Part shown: one piece after another, positions 23,001-38,000 of the stretch
Layout of the letters: every line of letters starts with the position of its first letter
Numbering within the stretch: the stretch's first letter is position 1
Assembly (NCBI GenBank): GCA_032718565.1
Contig: JAVGVS010000313.1
Span: 168,116-232,115, forward strand
Direction: 5' to 3'
DNA from: Distichodus sexfasciatus
Taxonomy: Eukaryota > Chordata > Actinopteri > Characiformes > Distichodontidae
DNA: 64,000 bases
Position numbers and translations under genes: made by a program
The notes under the pieces: model-generated
Told to the model about the DNA's origin: nothing
The model's database searches: none
What the model saw: only the letters and a program-made list of their open reading frames with translations

Positions 23001-26000
23001 GGGCGCTTTTTATGGCGCTCTTTTAAGCAGCTTTGGGGTTCCATACAGTAGATCCGAGCGCGAGGGTCTGGAGTGTTTGGAGTGCGTGTAGGCAGAGTTG
23101 AGCCTTCACAGACACTAGATTTTCCTCTGCATACAACATGACACCGTGGTGACTACTGCGAACCCCCCACCAAACCGTACTGCGGTAAAACAGTGTATTT
23201 TACGACACCACGGAATAAACGAGAGTATGGAGTCTCCATGTAATGCATCCGATATATTTCACAGCTCTAAAGGTACGGGAAACTAGTTGTGACCAGATAA
23301 AACCAGCTTGATGCAAGAAGCTGACCTTTCACCGCTTATGGAAAACCAAAACGTTCAGCCACATGCCTTCTACTGCTTAAGCAATTAGGGTCGAGTGGTG
23401 CCCACCCCCCACCTCTCTTTTATAACAAAAGTGAAGAGAGTTCACAGGACGGACCCTCGTCAAAGAAAACGTGTTTGGACGAGGCGCCGGGCGCCGGCAT
23501 TATCAATATTCAGTACGGAACGTGTTCTATCTTTGGTAAAAGCCATATGGCTAATGAGCGGGGGATTTAGCAGCGATTCTAGCGCAGTCAGACGGTGAAC
23601 ACGGTCAGACGAATCGGGCGCTACAAAAGGTCAGAAGCCGATGCATGATTTATCCATACAGTGACCGAGGGATGGCCTCCGACTGAGTTATGTAATTACT
23701 TTTTATTCGTTGCACGGGAACGGTCGGGACAAAAGAGGGCCTTATTTGCGGAGCGGGAGGGGAAGGGACGACCACAACTTCTTTAGATGTCCTGCTGTTA
23801 CGCATTAGAGATTTAAAGCTTACTGTCCAGTTCATATAAAAACTTGGGGGAATAGTAAAGAAGACAACACTTCTAAAGCAACTCTGGATTAATGAAAGTA
23901 GGGATGCACGATATGGGAATTATTGGCCGATGCCGATGTCCGATATTTTTCATGCGCATACCTGCCGATACCGGTACAGATAAACGAGGAAGGCAGAGTC
24001 GATTGCGAGCGCGCGCGCAAAGACGAGATATTTTGCTCGCCAAAGTTCCACTGCGCAATCAGAAATTTTGGCACAAAAATAACGCCATAACTCTGACATT
24101 TCTAGCACAGCACCAAGTCAAGCAAGCGTGAAAGCAGACTGCAGCGAGGGTGGAGCATTTCCAGCGTAGTGCTCAAGGAAAAAGTCACTTCCCACCCTAC
24201 GTAGTGTCAAATAGGGCGGGCGTGACACTCCATGTGCACTACCTAGCACGTGGTGAGCCGTTATGCTACAACTCCTGCTATTTCCTGAGATGCATACTAC
24301 CACATAGAAAAGTATGATAAGAGCACCACCATACTATTAAGTGTAGTAGTACGCAGGGGGGTAGCGGGTGCCGTACCTGTCGTAGCAGTTGACGTCGTCC
24401 AGCCAGCAGCCCTGCTTCACCACCATCACGGTGCCTGAGACGTTCTGCCAGGTGGCGAAGCAGTGCAGCCGCTTGTCCTTGTCGCCCACGCAGGTCTCGG
24501 TGCTGCTGCTGCGGTTTCCGGCGCTCTCCAGGCTCGGGCTGTAGTTGTACAGCACGCACTCGTGCGTCTCCGAGCGGCCCAGGATGGCACCTGCGGTGGC
24601 GGGCGAGAGGAAGACAGAGACAGTCAGGGGAGTGTTAATGCCCAAACCGGGCCGGGTTCAACGACGTTGACAAATGGCCGTTGGGAGAAGGAAGAAAAAT
24701 CGAGGTGAGGCGAGCTCGGATGGTGCAACTACCCAGAAACACCAACCGCCGCTTCCCGCGACGAGAAAAACCACAGTCCCGCTAGCGTGTCCCTGCAGGA
24801 CCTATTTGGGAACCCCGGGATTACTAATGTAGTGTTTTTAATGCAGATGTGTGGGACGGTTTCGCCGCCCGTGGCACAGCGTTGAACAGAAGGGGAAAAT
24901 CTCCCGAACGGCAGCTCAGTTTTTACACATGGAACACCAAAATGTCTTTCTAAAAAACGAACACAATTGGTAAATATTAAACGCGGCCTTTTGATGAAAT
25001 ATTTTCTTATAATTATATCCAAATCATATCTATCCATTCAAGTTCAGAATTTCCTTTTAATCTGATTTCGATTAGTTCAATGGATGATTAAATATTGAAA
25101 GTATTTTAACATTTTGTCAACAAACCCAGTCAATATGTTTCACATAGGGATGCACGATAATATCGGAATCGGCCGCTAATCGTTTTCGACATTGAACCGA
25201 TATTTTTAGCCGATGACGCATTTATTGCATGTTGGAAAGGAATGTTTGACTTGGCACTGTGTTAGAAATGCTAGAGATATTTGTGTGAAAATTCTGCAGT
25301 GAGCAATATCTTGTCTTTACACTCCCAACTTTCTCGCTCGACTCCGTCTTCCTCATTTACTGCCGTCAGTATCGACATCGGCAGATATATGTGAAAAATG
25401 ACAAATATCGGATATCGGCATCGGCCAATAACCCCATATCGTGCACCCCTGGTTTGGCACCATTATTATTGCCTTATAAATATAATGTAATAGATGATAT
25501 AAATATGATGCATATATGAATTTTCAACAATAGGACAATTATATGAATGTTATTAACACACTGATAGAAGTCAAATAAATATTATTCAATATTAGTACTA
25601 ATAATATTCAAAACGCAGATTAAAATACCAAATCCAAACACAAATTCAGGCCTTCTGCAAGTCCATCTCTCACTGCTGCCCTCACAGTCCTCAAGCCACA
25701 TGTCCTTTGGAATTGAATTATTCTACTAAGTCAGATGCATCGATTTGATTTTGAACCATGAACACAAAAAACATCTTCAGGCCTATTACAACAACAACAA
25801 AAGAAAAAGAAAAACACAGTTTGGCGACAGAACAGTCAGAACGTGGCTTTGGCCGACCCCGAGCGGGCGAAACTGCGGTCAGAGCTGGCCTCTGGGGCGT
25901 TTTTAACGGTTCTTCCGGCAACGGCGACGACGGTGACCCGGGAGGTCACAGGAAGTGTGACGTGACGTTGTTCAATGCCACTCATCAATCTGCGGGTTTC

Positions 26001-29000
26001 TGGCATAAATAATAAGAACAGATACCTCAGACAGCCACAGACACATCAATTGCGGCGAGAAATCTACCGAAGTCAAATAAAAAGCTCCTCAAAGTACGTC
26101 TGGACGATGTGATACCAAATCAACATCGCGATCGCTTAAACAGTTTGAGCTGGTTTCTTGAACAGGGGTTAAGCCTAGTCTTGGACTAAGTTCCGGTGCA
26201 GATTAACCACTGACAGTCAAAGCTAGTCTGGGACTAAGCCTAAACTTAGACCGGGAAATTGGCCCTTTGTGGACCACTGGACTGACGGAAATATGGACAG
26301 AACTCGTGAACGTCCAGTATCAAACACGTTTAGACAAACAGCCCACACTGCTGTCGGCCGCAGGTTTTAGAGCCGGAACAAAGCTTCTAGCACAAAAACT
26401 CTAGGAGGAGTGGCGGTAAAAAAATAATAATCAGGGTAAAAATGTATTTCTGCTAGAGGTTCTGAACGTTGGTTTCGATTCACGTTTAACTGATTGCCCA
26501 GCCTGTAGAACAGAGCCCTAACTAGAACAACAAAAGCGTGTGATTGATATTCGCTGGCGTTTTGCGCCTCTTTAGCGTCAGGTAACTGACATGTTCCGAG
26601 AGTGCGGCTTAAGAAGTCAAGTGTTTAAGCCAGCGAGGTATGCGGAGCATTAAGAAGGCGTTTGAGCGCTTGTTAAAGTGCAGCCTGACTTGTCGTATTC
26701 AGCCAGAGGGGCTCCTCGAGCGGGGCGGGGGTGACCTGCAGGAGAAGCCGTGGTGACGCTCAGGAGGAACAGACTGTGCTCGGGGCCGGGAGTTTGGGAA
26801 CCGGTCGTGCAGGTTAAGTGGTAAAACTTCTTGCGCCAGCGTCACTGGAGTGGGGGTGGGGGGCTGTGGGGGAGGAGTGGGGGTTGAGACTGCACTAAGA
26901 AGTCAAGTAAAGGAGGAAAATCTGACAACCAACTAAAATCTTGAGACGTGCAAGAGTGACAATGTAGACGGCTACCTAAATTAGGCATGTCGTGCAATGG
27001 AAAATGGACTGTTCTATATACACAGGTCGCTTTTGTTGCAAATATAATATTTATAGCGTTTTGTATATATATATATATATTTTTTTAATTTTGATAATAC
27101 TTTAGGGTCTAAGGCAATACACTGCATTTTGTCTAAATGCTATGGAGGTTAGGGACTAAGGGTTGACCGATTATCGGTCGGGCTGATCATCGGGGGTCGA
27201 TATTAGGCATTTTGCAGATTATCGGGGTCGCTGTTTAATTTAGACCATCATCGATATTAAGTAATTACAAGGTGACACTACAGTGGCTCCACTGCCGTCT
27301 CTTCTCTCTGTGCCGTTTGTAAGGCCCTACGATTTGTGCGATGCGGAAAACGCTGACGGAATCGCGGAATTGGCTGATATCGGTGCGTGGGCAAAGCAAA
27401 GCAATGGTTTCTAATCAGTTTTGGCCGCTGCAGCCCCCTGTACGTGTTACCTGTTGAGGCGGGACTCAGCTTTCCACACACACAAACGCACAGACACAGA
27501 GGGGGAAACGTCAACGGTCAGCTATGGTGAAGAGGCTGAAACACCGAAGTCCTCAAAAAAAATGCCGGAATTCTAGTGTCAGCGCTAAGTTTAGAGCAGA
27601 ACAATAACCACGTGATTTTTATGAATCGGGAGAACAACTCTTTTGTACGTTTTGCCAGCACACGATAGACTGCACCCGCAAGAACACGTGACGACCACTT
27701 ACAGTCAAACACTCACATCAGAAACGCTTCGTTTTGCACCAAAAATAGAAAATGTTTTACCAAAGCAGTAAATGTTCTGCTGAACCCCAGCACTTTGTTG
27801 AAGTTGAATAACAGTCATTTAATGTGAGTTTTTTTCTATTGCATTGTTCCTTTTTCCCATCCACTCCATAATTAGACACTTTTTAGGTGAATAAATATGA
27901 TTATAACGTAAAACACGGAATTCAGAAGAAGAAAAATGGAAAAACCCGGAATTCAGGAAAAAACAAAACGGAATTTAGGAAAAAACAAAACGGATCTCAT
28001 AGGGCCCTATGAATGTACATCGGTTATCAGCCCCGTTAACTAGCAATAATCGATATCGATATCGGCCCTGAAAAACCAACATCAGTCGACACTATCGATG
28101 CAGTGGCCGACCATAATCCATTACATCATAATGACGGTGAACTTCTGGCTGCGGCATAAACATTCTAGTTAAAAAGAACATCCCGGTAGCTACTACGGCT
28201 GCCAGATCCACTATTAATGCATACTACTGTACCATCACACTCTCATAACACATACATCCTTCCCTCCGTTTCTCACTCCCGGCTCACTGTAACTGCTGGT
28301 GGCGACGATTAACATATGCAAATGAGCGTGGAGTGCCAGCACATCTCACACCAATCACACTTCACACCACGCACAGAGGCAGCTAATCTCTCCGGGCTTC
28401 GTGTCGCAAGCTCGCGCTTCAGCGCCGATGTAGTAAAGTTTAGCTAAACTTTAAAAAAAAACATTCTACTGTTTAACGCAACAAAAATCTACGACGCGCC
28501 GCAGTGAAAGACACAGGTAAAGCAGCCGAGTGTTGACACGAACACGGCAGCACAACGGTCAGGGCGTTCGTCTCGTGATCTGAAGGTCGCCGGTTCAAAT
28601 CCTGGAGCAAGGAAACTGCTCTCCAGACACTGCCCAGGTCGGCTGCTTCACAAACAGGTTGAATGCAGAGAGTGTCAGCGGTGGGTTCTGCAGTGGTTTC
28701 AATGCTGTGTTTTTACTGCAGTGCCACTTCCCATGCATAACTAATTGCGCGCACGCAAACAAACACCCAATGCCGCCAACACCCGATCCAGCTATTTGAG
28801 TCATTATTGAACCGATATCCCATCTTCGGATCGGTGCCTCTCTAGATCGAGCCGATGATCCCCGAGCGATCCAAAATGAAAACATCAGACATCATATGCA
28901 CTGTAACGTCACTTCATATACGACTAAAATCATGAAACGGTGAGATTTCGCCACCAACTGCACCCCTGCGAAACTCTGACAGGCCTTTTCATTTATTCTT

Positions 29001-32000
29001 CCTGAGGTCAAAGCGGCTCGTAACGCGCCGAGCCGACACACAAACGTGCTTAATGTCCCGTGGCGAGCCAAGTGCACCGGCGCTGTTACAAAACAGTATA
29101 AACGACTACAGCTGCGCTCGCTGACAGCTGGCGTTAGGTGAGGGGGGAAAAAATCAAGTTAAATTTAGAAGGAGGTGATGTACACTCTCCAACGTCTCCA
29201 TTCATCTCATCGCAGCAGCCACGTAATCCGCCGGGCACGACGCCGACGCGCTGCGGACAAATTTGCCGTAACGAGGAAGGGCAACGAGTGTCTTCCCCGA
29301 TGACGTGAGATCGATACCCGAGTTATTAGCCGAGGCTGTGCTTATACGTGAGCGGACCAAAGTGTGGACGCGCGTGTATGATACATCAATTAACATTTTT
29401 AGGAAACCATTAGATATTTTTTCGCCGCTTGTAATCCCACATTCTACTGCGTCGCGGTCCGATTAGTCACGAGAATCGTTTTTTTTGCGACCTCCCCGCG
29501 TACGTTCCCAATGCAAACCGAACGGCCCGCTTCCAAACGGATCCTCGATGACTCAGCCGCGTTCCGAACGGGAGTTACCGAAAGCGGGCGCGAAGCGGCA
29601 ATCGCGGCGCAAATGATTTCGCGGGGAATTAATTTGCTAATTGCCCCTCGGTGGGGGATAAAAGCAGGGGATTAGTTTGCGAAGACACAAGTCACTATTA
29701 TCGGGATTACGGGGGAATATGCTGGAATTACTGTCACATCCGCTTGCAAGGAGTGGAACGGAGAGACCCGAGATGAACATCGGGCTTCTGAGGTGGTCTA
29801 TTCTTACGAAGTCCTCATTTCTCACTGACCCACAAAGTGACCGGAGAGATTTTCCATTTTCCTAATGACAGCGGCAGTCCAGCAACTTAGGGTTAAGGGT
29901 CTTGTGGCAGCGTTAGACGCTTTCATTTTTAGTAAGGCTCAACCAATTATCGGTATCGGTGTCTAATTTCGACCATCACTGATATCAAGTGATTGCAGGG
30001 TGCGTTACCGTGGCTCCTGTTCTCCATGTGCCGTTCCAAATACTTGTTTTCGGCACCGTTAACTAGCAATAACCACATCGCAAGTATGAACGCACGCCAC
30101 TGGTGCAGCTGGTAGTGTAACGGTAGGGAGTTGGCCCTGTGATCGGAGGGTCACCGGTTCGAGTTCCCGGACTGGTAAAGGTACCTTTGAGGTACTCAAG
30201 AGCAAGGTAGCGTCCCCAAGCACTGCCCCAAAAAAGCTGCCCACTGCTCCTTAACGGATGGGTTAAAAGTAGAGGTCACATTTGGTTGTGGTGCGCCGTG
30301 TGCTGTGCCGTGCACGAGAACGGTCAAAAAAATAATTGTGCATTAATAATGATCAAGGTTAAACGTTTAAAATGATCTGAGATCATATTGTCCAGCCCTT
30401 CTGTGGCGTATAACAGAACGTTCACGTTGTACCGGTCATACATCATGAACAAAGTGCAAGTTTGAGACGGGGTTCAACTCCACCTCAAGAGTTGAGGAGT
30501 ATCATTCAGGTTCAGGTTCTTTTACTGAACTTTTCCAGCCGCGTTCCCCCACCCCCTCAACCAAGTACGGCATGAACTCCCAGGCACGGCGGGCACGGCA
30601 TAAATCCGAAGCGGCTGGCACTTAGGTGAATATAGGCATTTGTCATTGAAGCCCCCAAACAACAAAGTGCACTTAGTAGATCAGAGAGCTCCTGCAAGGA
30701 TGATGGATGCTGAACTGAAAAGTGCAGGCAGGAGCGATCTTTGCGCTGCTCGTCATCACGGCCGGTTCGCTTTGAAGCCTGGTTTGGTTGTTTTGCTACA
30801 TTTGGAAATGAAGCTTTTGAAAAACTAAACTCATTCCCAACGCATGCTTCAGGTTTTTGCACGTGCGCACTACGTTTCTTCACCATTACAGACGTGCTTT
30901 CAGTTTTGTGTCTGAAAACAAAACTAGCAAGTAGGGATGCATGATATGGGAATTACTGGTCGATGCCGATATCCAGTGTTTTCCCTGCTTACATCTGCCA
31001 ATGCAGACGCCGATAAATGAGGAAGTGTGTAAAGATATTTTGCTGGCCAAAGCTCAGAATTCTGCCACAAAAAATAGCGCCATAACTCGAACACAGTGCC
31101 AAGTCAAGTCGAGAGTGTGAAAGCAGAGTGGAGCAAAGGCGGAGCTTTTTGACCGTTTTAAGAGTCACTATGTGGTGTCAGTCGGACAGAGAGCGCGTGT
31201 GACTCTCCATGTGCACTACCTAGTGCACGGAGAGCCGTTAAGCTTCAACCCTGGCTATTTCCCGAGGTGCAGACTACCACATAGAAAAGTATGAAAAGAG
31301 CACCTTCCCTACCATGCTATTAGGTGCGGCAGTACGCAGCTCGGGACGCAGCCCATGTGCGAGATCACATTCGCCAAGTGAGAAACACGATTTCCACACG
31401 TGCAGGCATAAAGACAAGAGATTTTGCTCGTGAACGTTCTACTGCGTGATCAGAATTTTGCCACAAAACAACGACATAACAAAAATATGAGAGTCAACGG
31501 TGCTGTCTCTAGTCACTACATATTAACATCAGACGATGATAAAACCAGCTTGACATTTTTAAAGCTTGTCAAACGCCTTTAGATCCCGGGTCTGCATGGG
31601 TGAGATTAACCCCCGTTACAGATGTTTTCCCGTCCAGCGGTCCAGACGGGCTAGAGGTTAAGATGCTGTTTTGCTCTTTGATTAAAGCTACTAGCTGAGC
31701 AGTAATCTCAGTCCCGACTCCTCCTCCGGCTCCGACGCACCCCTTCCAATCCCCGTTTTAAACGCTTTCTCTCCGTCCGTTTATCAGCTATTGAAATAGC
31801 CGCACCACTTCAGACTGCAGAAGTGAGAAAAGAGAGGAACAAGGTGCACTTTGCTCCACAATAAATCTTTGCGCTCCACTCCAGCTTATGCTCTTTGGTC
31901 TCTGGAGTACAATGAAGCTGTGTGAAAGCGAAATGCAGAGCGGGCAGGGTTTGTGGTGTTTTTTTAAATCCAGCATTTTTTTTTGATGTTCCTCAAACGC

Positions 32001-35000
32001 AGTACGTCCTCGGCGAGTCTCGGCGCGCGCGCTACGCGGAGACGGCGAGCGCGAGCCGCTTAGGCTGGACTTCGGCGCTGAGATTTGAATCCATGGGTCA
32101 GACAGATCGCGTAGAGCTTTATTCGCAGTGGTCGTCAGAACCCCTTCAACTCCGCCTTGGCGCTCAATCAACTCGTCGGGTTTTACAGTGATGCCAGAGA
32201 CTAAATCCTTAAAGATTTGTGGTACATGTAATACAACATTTGGCCCACCTTTAAGCACATTTTTACCAAACTACCATCACTGAGGAGACAGAAGAGCACC
32301 TCCACCCATGTGACATTTTCATCACCGTTTCCTGTATCCTTTAAGTTTCTTAAACTCACACAGCGTCCGGCACGAGCCCATTTCACCAGAACTATTCCAC
32401 CCCTGGACGTTTGTCAATATTTGTTGTTCATTTGGTTTTCTGCAGCTTCAATTCATCTGATTTTTGCACCTCTACCTAATTAGTCATACTCTTATACTTT
32501 TTACTAGGGATGCACGGCATCGGAATGGTATCGGAATCGAACGATAATTGCTTTTTCAAAGTTAGCGGCATCAGGCCGATACCTAAAGCAGATTTGCCCG
32601 ATATTTTCAGGCGATATTTTATGATGTATTTATGCCAGGCATGTCCAAAGTCTGAGGTGGGATTTTACATGACCCGCATTCTCTGTCTTGAAACGTATGG
32701 TGTTATTTTGTGCCAGAATTGTGAACACGTTGCAGTGGAACGTTCCCAAGCAGAATGTCTTTACGCTGTTTCCCTGAGCTGCGTACTGACGCTCTTAATA
32801 GCATGGCACGAAAGACGCTCTTATTACACTTTTCTATGGGGCGGTATGCGTCTCGGGCAGCACTGTGGCGCAGCGGTAAGCGCTGCCGCCTCGCAGCGAG
32901 AAGGTCCTGGGTTCAAGCTCCAGTGTGGAGTTTGCACATTCTCCCCGTGTTTGCCCCGGTGTCCTCCCACTCTTCAAAAGCATGCAATGTAGGTTGACTG
33001 ACGACTCAAAATTGGCCCGTAAGGTGTGAGTGTGCGTGCCCTACCCAAGGTTGGTCCCCGCCTTGCGCCCGTAAGTTCCCTGGGACAGGCTCCGTTCCCC
33101 TGACGACCCCGGTTGGGATTAAGCGCTTCGGATAATGAATGAATGAAGGTAGTATGCATCTCATGAAACAGCCAGGTCATGGCTTAACAGCTCTCTACAC
33201 ACTAGGTAGTGCACGCGAAGACTCACACATCCTATTTGACTTGGTCCACTATGTAGTGACTTTTTCCTTTCTTGTTCTCGCTCCACTCTGCTTTCACGCC
33301 CACTCGACTTGGCACTGCATCAGAAATGTCAGAACTACGGGGCTATTTTTGTGGCAAAATTCTGAGCGTGCGGTGGAACTTTGGCGAGCAAAATATCCTG
33401 TCTTTACGTGCTCGACTTGGCCTGCACTCGCCTCTGCATTCCTCATGCATCAGCATCGGCAGATACGAGCGTGAAATACATCGGATATCGGCATCGGCCA
33501 ATGCTGTAATTCCCACATCGTTCTTGTTCTGCTAAACCACAACCTGAACACCTGTACGTGCGGGCAATGAAAAAGTCATATGCCACCGCAAGCTGTTCTC
33601 TCCCACGCTCCGGTTCTATTTTTTCGGTCTTTAAAGTAAACGCCGTCCACCGCGCTTTAAACAACACGACCGGAGCCGCGTGGAATTTCAACAAAGAACT
33701 GAAAGTCAGCGTCCAAAAGAAGTACTGATGCAAGTTGCGGTTGAAAAATTTCAAGAGGGCCTACCAAAGAAAGCTTCCGTACTGCAAGTAAAACACAAAA
33801 TGAAACATTCACAATGAGAACTCCTGAATCGGCTGCTGAAAGCGACGCGTGATTCCGACTGTTTTCCGTCCAGCTCGGGCGTACAAGCCTAATGGGAGAA
33901 ATAAAAGCCAAGTTGCTGCATCTTTCCAAACGAGCAATAAACAGCGGCTATCGATTGCAGCACGTTGTGAGCTATTAAGTGCGCCGACGGCTGCGCGAGC
34001 GTTATCTCGGACCCACTAAAACCAATCCGGAGAGCGATCGGGAGCGTGCCGAGTAGTGCAGAGATGGCGATAATTCATTAGAGCCAAGATCCGAATGGCG
34101 ACTCCGCTGTTTATTTCACTTTACGTTTAATCTAATTGAGTTTGTGGCCGCGTATAAGAAGAGGGTTATCACAGAAAATCCAGACTCTTCGGCTTACTAC
34201 GTACGGTAAACATATGCCGCGACTTTGTCTTCCGCTGCGTGTCCATCGGCAAACCCGCCGTCAATCATGTTTAACACACTTTTCGCGCTCCAAATCCCCG
34301 TTTAAGCTGCTTTGGAAATCCACCCACCAACCCCCCGAAAAACCTCAACGCCCCTGACTAAACGATCTGGAAAAACCAATGTCCCCGCGGTTGATCGGTG
34401 GTGTTTTTTGGTGTGAGCGCAGAATCCAAAACCTACGTCTGTAAGAAGAGACAAAAGCTGTCCTTTTTGTTGTCGAAAAAGCAAAGAATAAAGTCAGATC
34501 GTGCCCAGACTGGATTTTCTAAATAAGATTTTTATCTCAGCAACGTTGTCAAGGTTTTACAGGGAGACGGGCCAGACACTGGAGGTTGAAACTAAAATTT
34601 TTTGCCATTTTATAGGTTTCCGTCACATTTTACAGTCCTTTACTTTAAAAAGTAGGGAAGCGCGACATGGGAACTACTGGACGATGCCGATATCCGATGT
34701 TATTTACGTTTGCATCTGCCGATACCGATGCTGACAAATGAGTAGTCGGGTCTGTAAAGAAAAGATATTTTGCTCGCCAAAGTTCCGCTGCGCCCCCAGA
34801 ATTTGGGACATTTCTAACACAGCGCCACGTCAAGTGACCGTGAAAGCAGAGTGGAGCAAGAGCAGAGCATTTCCAGCATAGTGCACAAGATTTTAAGCCG
34901 TATGTGATGCGCCAAATCAAACAGGGGACGCTTGACGCTCCATGTGCACTACCTAGTGAGTAAACAGCCGTTAAGATACGACCCTGGCTATTTCCTGAGA

Positions 35001-38000
35001 CGCGCTCGCAATTTTGGCACAAAATAACACCATACATTTTAAGACAGAAGGCGAGGGACGTATAAAATCCCACCTCAGACTTTGCCTGGCACAAGCGCTA
35101 CCTTTCCAACGTACAATAAATGCGCCATAAAACATCGGCTGAAAATATCGGGCACACTTTGGCATCGGTCCGATGCCGATTCCGATATGACTCCGATATT
35201 ATTGTGTATCCCTAGTAAAAAAAAAAAAAACCATGCAACCCCAAAAAGTGTCAAAATAAAACAAGACAGGTCAAAGACGGCCGTCAGAGGACAAAGCTGC
35301 CCCGTCTGATTTCAAATATCCCTTCCGTCAGCAGTGGTCAAGCCCGGTCGTAAATTATTCACGGAGGCACCTGCATCTTGGACGGCGGCAACCAACAACC
35401 TGCCTATGTCATGGAAGTTCGCTTCGGGAGGCGGATCAAAATACGCTGCCAAGCGACACGCCGCCCCGTCCGTCGTCAATCAACAACACAGAAGAAACCG
35501 TGAAAATGCTGGAAACGTTCGTACTTAAAATGACTCAAACCACGGTCTCCGACGGCCAAACGAGAACCGTTTCTGGTTTAAGACGCCGCTGTGACTACGT
35601 ACAGCAAGGAATGACAGGAATCATTAGGGTAGTTATTATTCATCCGTCGCTCTCTGTCAGATGAGCAAACGGCCAGCACAATACTGTAAGAACTCTCTCA
35701 GGGGCCTCGAGACGCAATTTCACCAGCAAGACTTACCGCACCGCCGCCTAAATGGGGACTAAATGGGGACGGGAGAGTTGCTAATAACGCGGCGATAACC
35801 GGGGAGGGCCCGGGCACGAAGTGAGCACGCAAAGCCCCAAAGCGACATCCGATCTTGGGAGAGAAAAACATCCGTCCGATTGGTCATTAAAGAAACATGC
35901 AGGGAGCCGGCGACACTGATTGCATCTGGGCAAAAGATACGGGCGCTGATGCACAAACAAAACTAAGCGATGATGTTTTATCTGCACGTTAACTGTTCGT
36001 GGGTTGACAGCGAGTCACATTAGCGCCCTTTTAAAAGGCGTACATTACGAGAAAACACGGACGCTTTGCGGAGGGTGGCTACCTCGTCTTCGTTTACGCC
36101 GTGCCGCAGCCGCAGGCCGTAATACCGTAATAGCAGAGGGCTTACCAAATTGCCCGTACGGCCCGTGCCGGATGGGTGACATCACAAAGGAGGGGATTTA
36201 TGGGGTAAATGTGTATTATCCCCGGACATAACCAAAATCTTTGTTTTGGGGATTTGCAGTAAAAGTGCCTCTGTGCTGTAATGGCCCCCCGCTAAGTCGT
36301 CTAGATCTGGTTTTAAGAAGGGAGGGGGAAATGCCGGCAGCTCGTTGTGGTTAGACGTAGGGGTGTAACGATACATCAGTCAACATCGATTCGATGATCA
36401 ACAATCCCACAACATCACAAAAGAGAATATCAATCAGACGTTGTGCATATTGTAAGGTCACTTTAGACTGAACGGAGCGTCTAGAACAGGAAGCCGGCGG
36501 GTTAAAGGAGGGACGACGGAGGTGATGGCTCAAACGAAAAAGACTCCATTCCGGCCTAAAGTAAAACAAAGCAGCAAAATAAGAAAACGTTTTAACAGTC
36601 CGAGGATTTCGCGGGCATTGCCGCTACCTGCTTCAGTGAAACAGGTGACCTCGAGTAGCCTTTCGCTACGTGGTAAACACTCCAGCTCCAAGCAAATGCC
36701 GTCTTACCTCTGAATATCTACTTTCACTTGATCCGACTGGAGAATTTTGAGTCGGTGCAGCCTAATGGTCCAGAGTGTTCGCAGCGGGTTTGGAACGTGG
36801 TTTGAAAGCATGAAAATAGAGGTCTCTGCTTCAAACTTTGGAAAGGATTTGACAATAAACGAACATGATTGCTGCATTGAGACAGAGGGACGACTATAAA
36901 TACATTTATATATAAAAATGAAGTCAAAAAATAGCAGAGCTCTCATGTAATAAGCTATTCATTAGGAAGGAAGCCACCTACTCATCACAAACTTCACGCC
37001 TCGCCGAGGCCGTTCGTCAACTTGCTGTCAAACACGGCTTATGCAATAAAAAATTTGGCCATTTTTACAAGCCGGCTGTCTGTAACTCATTCAACACTTA
37101 TTTTCCCTTTCTTCTTTAGATCAAAATTCTGGTGATTAGCTCCAGGCTCCTTTTCTTTCCTCCTGCATACCCAAAGTTTGATTAATTCATGCAACCACGC
37201 GTTCCACTTGCATTTTAAAAAAAAAATCAGCATCAAACCCACCTGGCCAGCGTAATGAATGCGATGCATCAAGGATTAATAAGTGTTAAAACGGTCAAAG
37301 CGACCTTCAAACCGCTCAGTGGAATGTGTTTACTTCTTTTTGTCTTTTGCTAAATTTCTTAAGAAAGATTTTTTTAAAGCTTTGAGCAAAACCTTCAAAT
37401 AAGTACTCGGGAATATTTTGAGACACTTAAGCCCTTGTAACGACAAACGATCCAATCATTTCTAAATGGCACTTAATATAGTAGAGCTCTGCGGGTAGTT
37501 TTTTTTTATCTCAATATCTTATGGGTAAATCAGATTTATTAGGAGTGGCGTAGGGTATGAATAACATGTAATTAACCTTGCACTGGCAGGAGCCCAGCTT
37601 CGGTCCACCTGGCGATGGTGGACGCCGGCTGTGCCAAAACCTGGTCTTCCCGAGCCAAACGATGTGTAAGATTCACCTGGATCTCTTCACCGGAGGACGG
37701 GGGAAAAAAAGCTTTCGTACGGAGCACTAAGAATCTGGGACGGATCCAGCAGTGTCAGAAGCCCTGATTCCATTCCATTCGAAAATCAGTTGTAGTCACG
37801 TGGCAAACATAACGCTGAACGCAACCTGCAGCTAGGAGCTTGTGTTATAGATGGACTTGTTGCAGAATGTGGCAGATATATGTCAGAAACAAATATACAG
37901 CCATAAATAAAGAGATGAAGCCGTAATTATCTAAATTGCGAAGGTTTATCGGTGTTTAGTGTCATATAAGAAAGCTGCACTAAATGGAGCTGTATTAGTC

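Larger units (their letters stand above)
21902..24376 (-). other. acvr2a: acvr2a intron 2 (2.5 kb)
   Basis: The intron is bounded by GTACGG at 24376 and CCGCAG at 21902. Its exon-2 end is occupied by a MITE (about 23899-24353). Its middle holds a dispersed repeat copy at about 22750-23280 that resembles one in intron 4. The remainder shows nothing recognisable. Confidence 0.85.

Noticed and set aside
30097..30170. Possible tRNA gene
   Set aside because: The head is tRNA-like, but the same head plus identical body occurs in several other places in the window, so it is a SINE.
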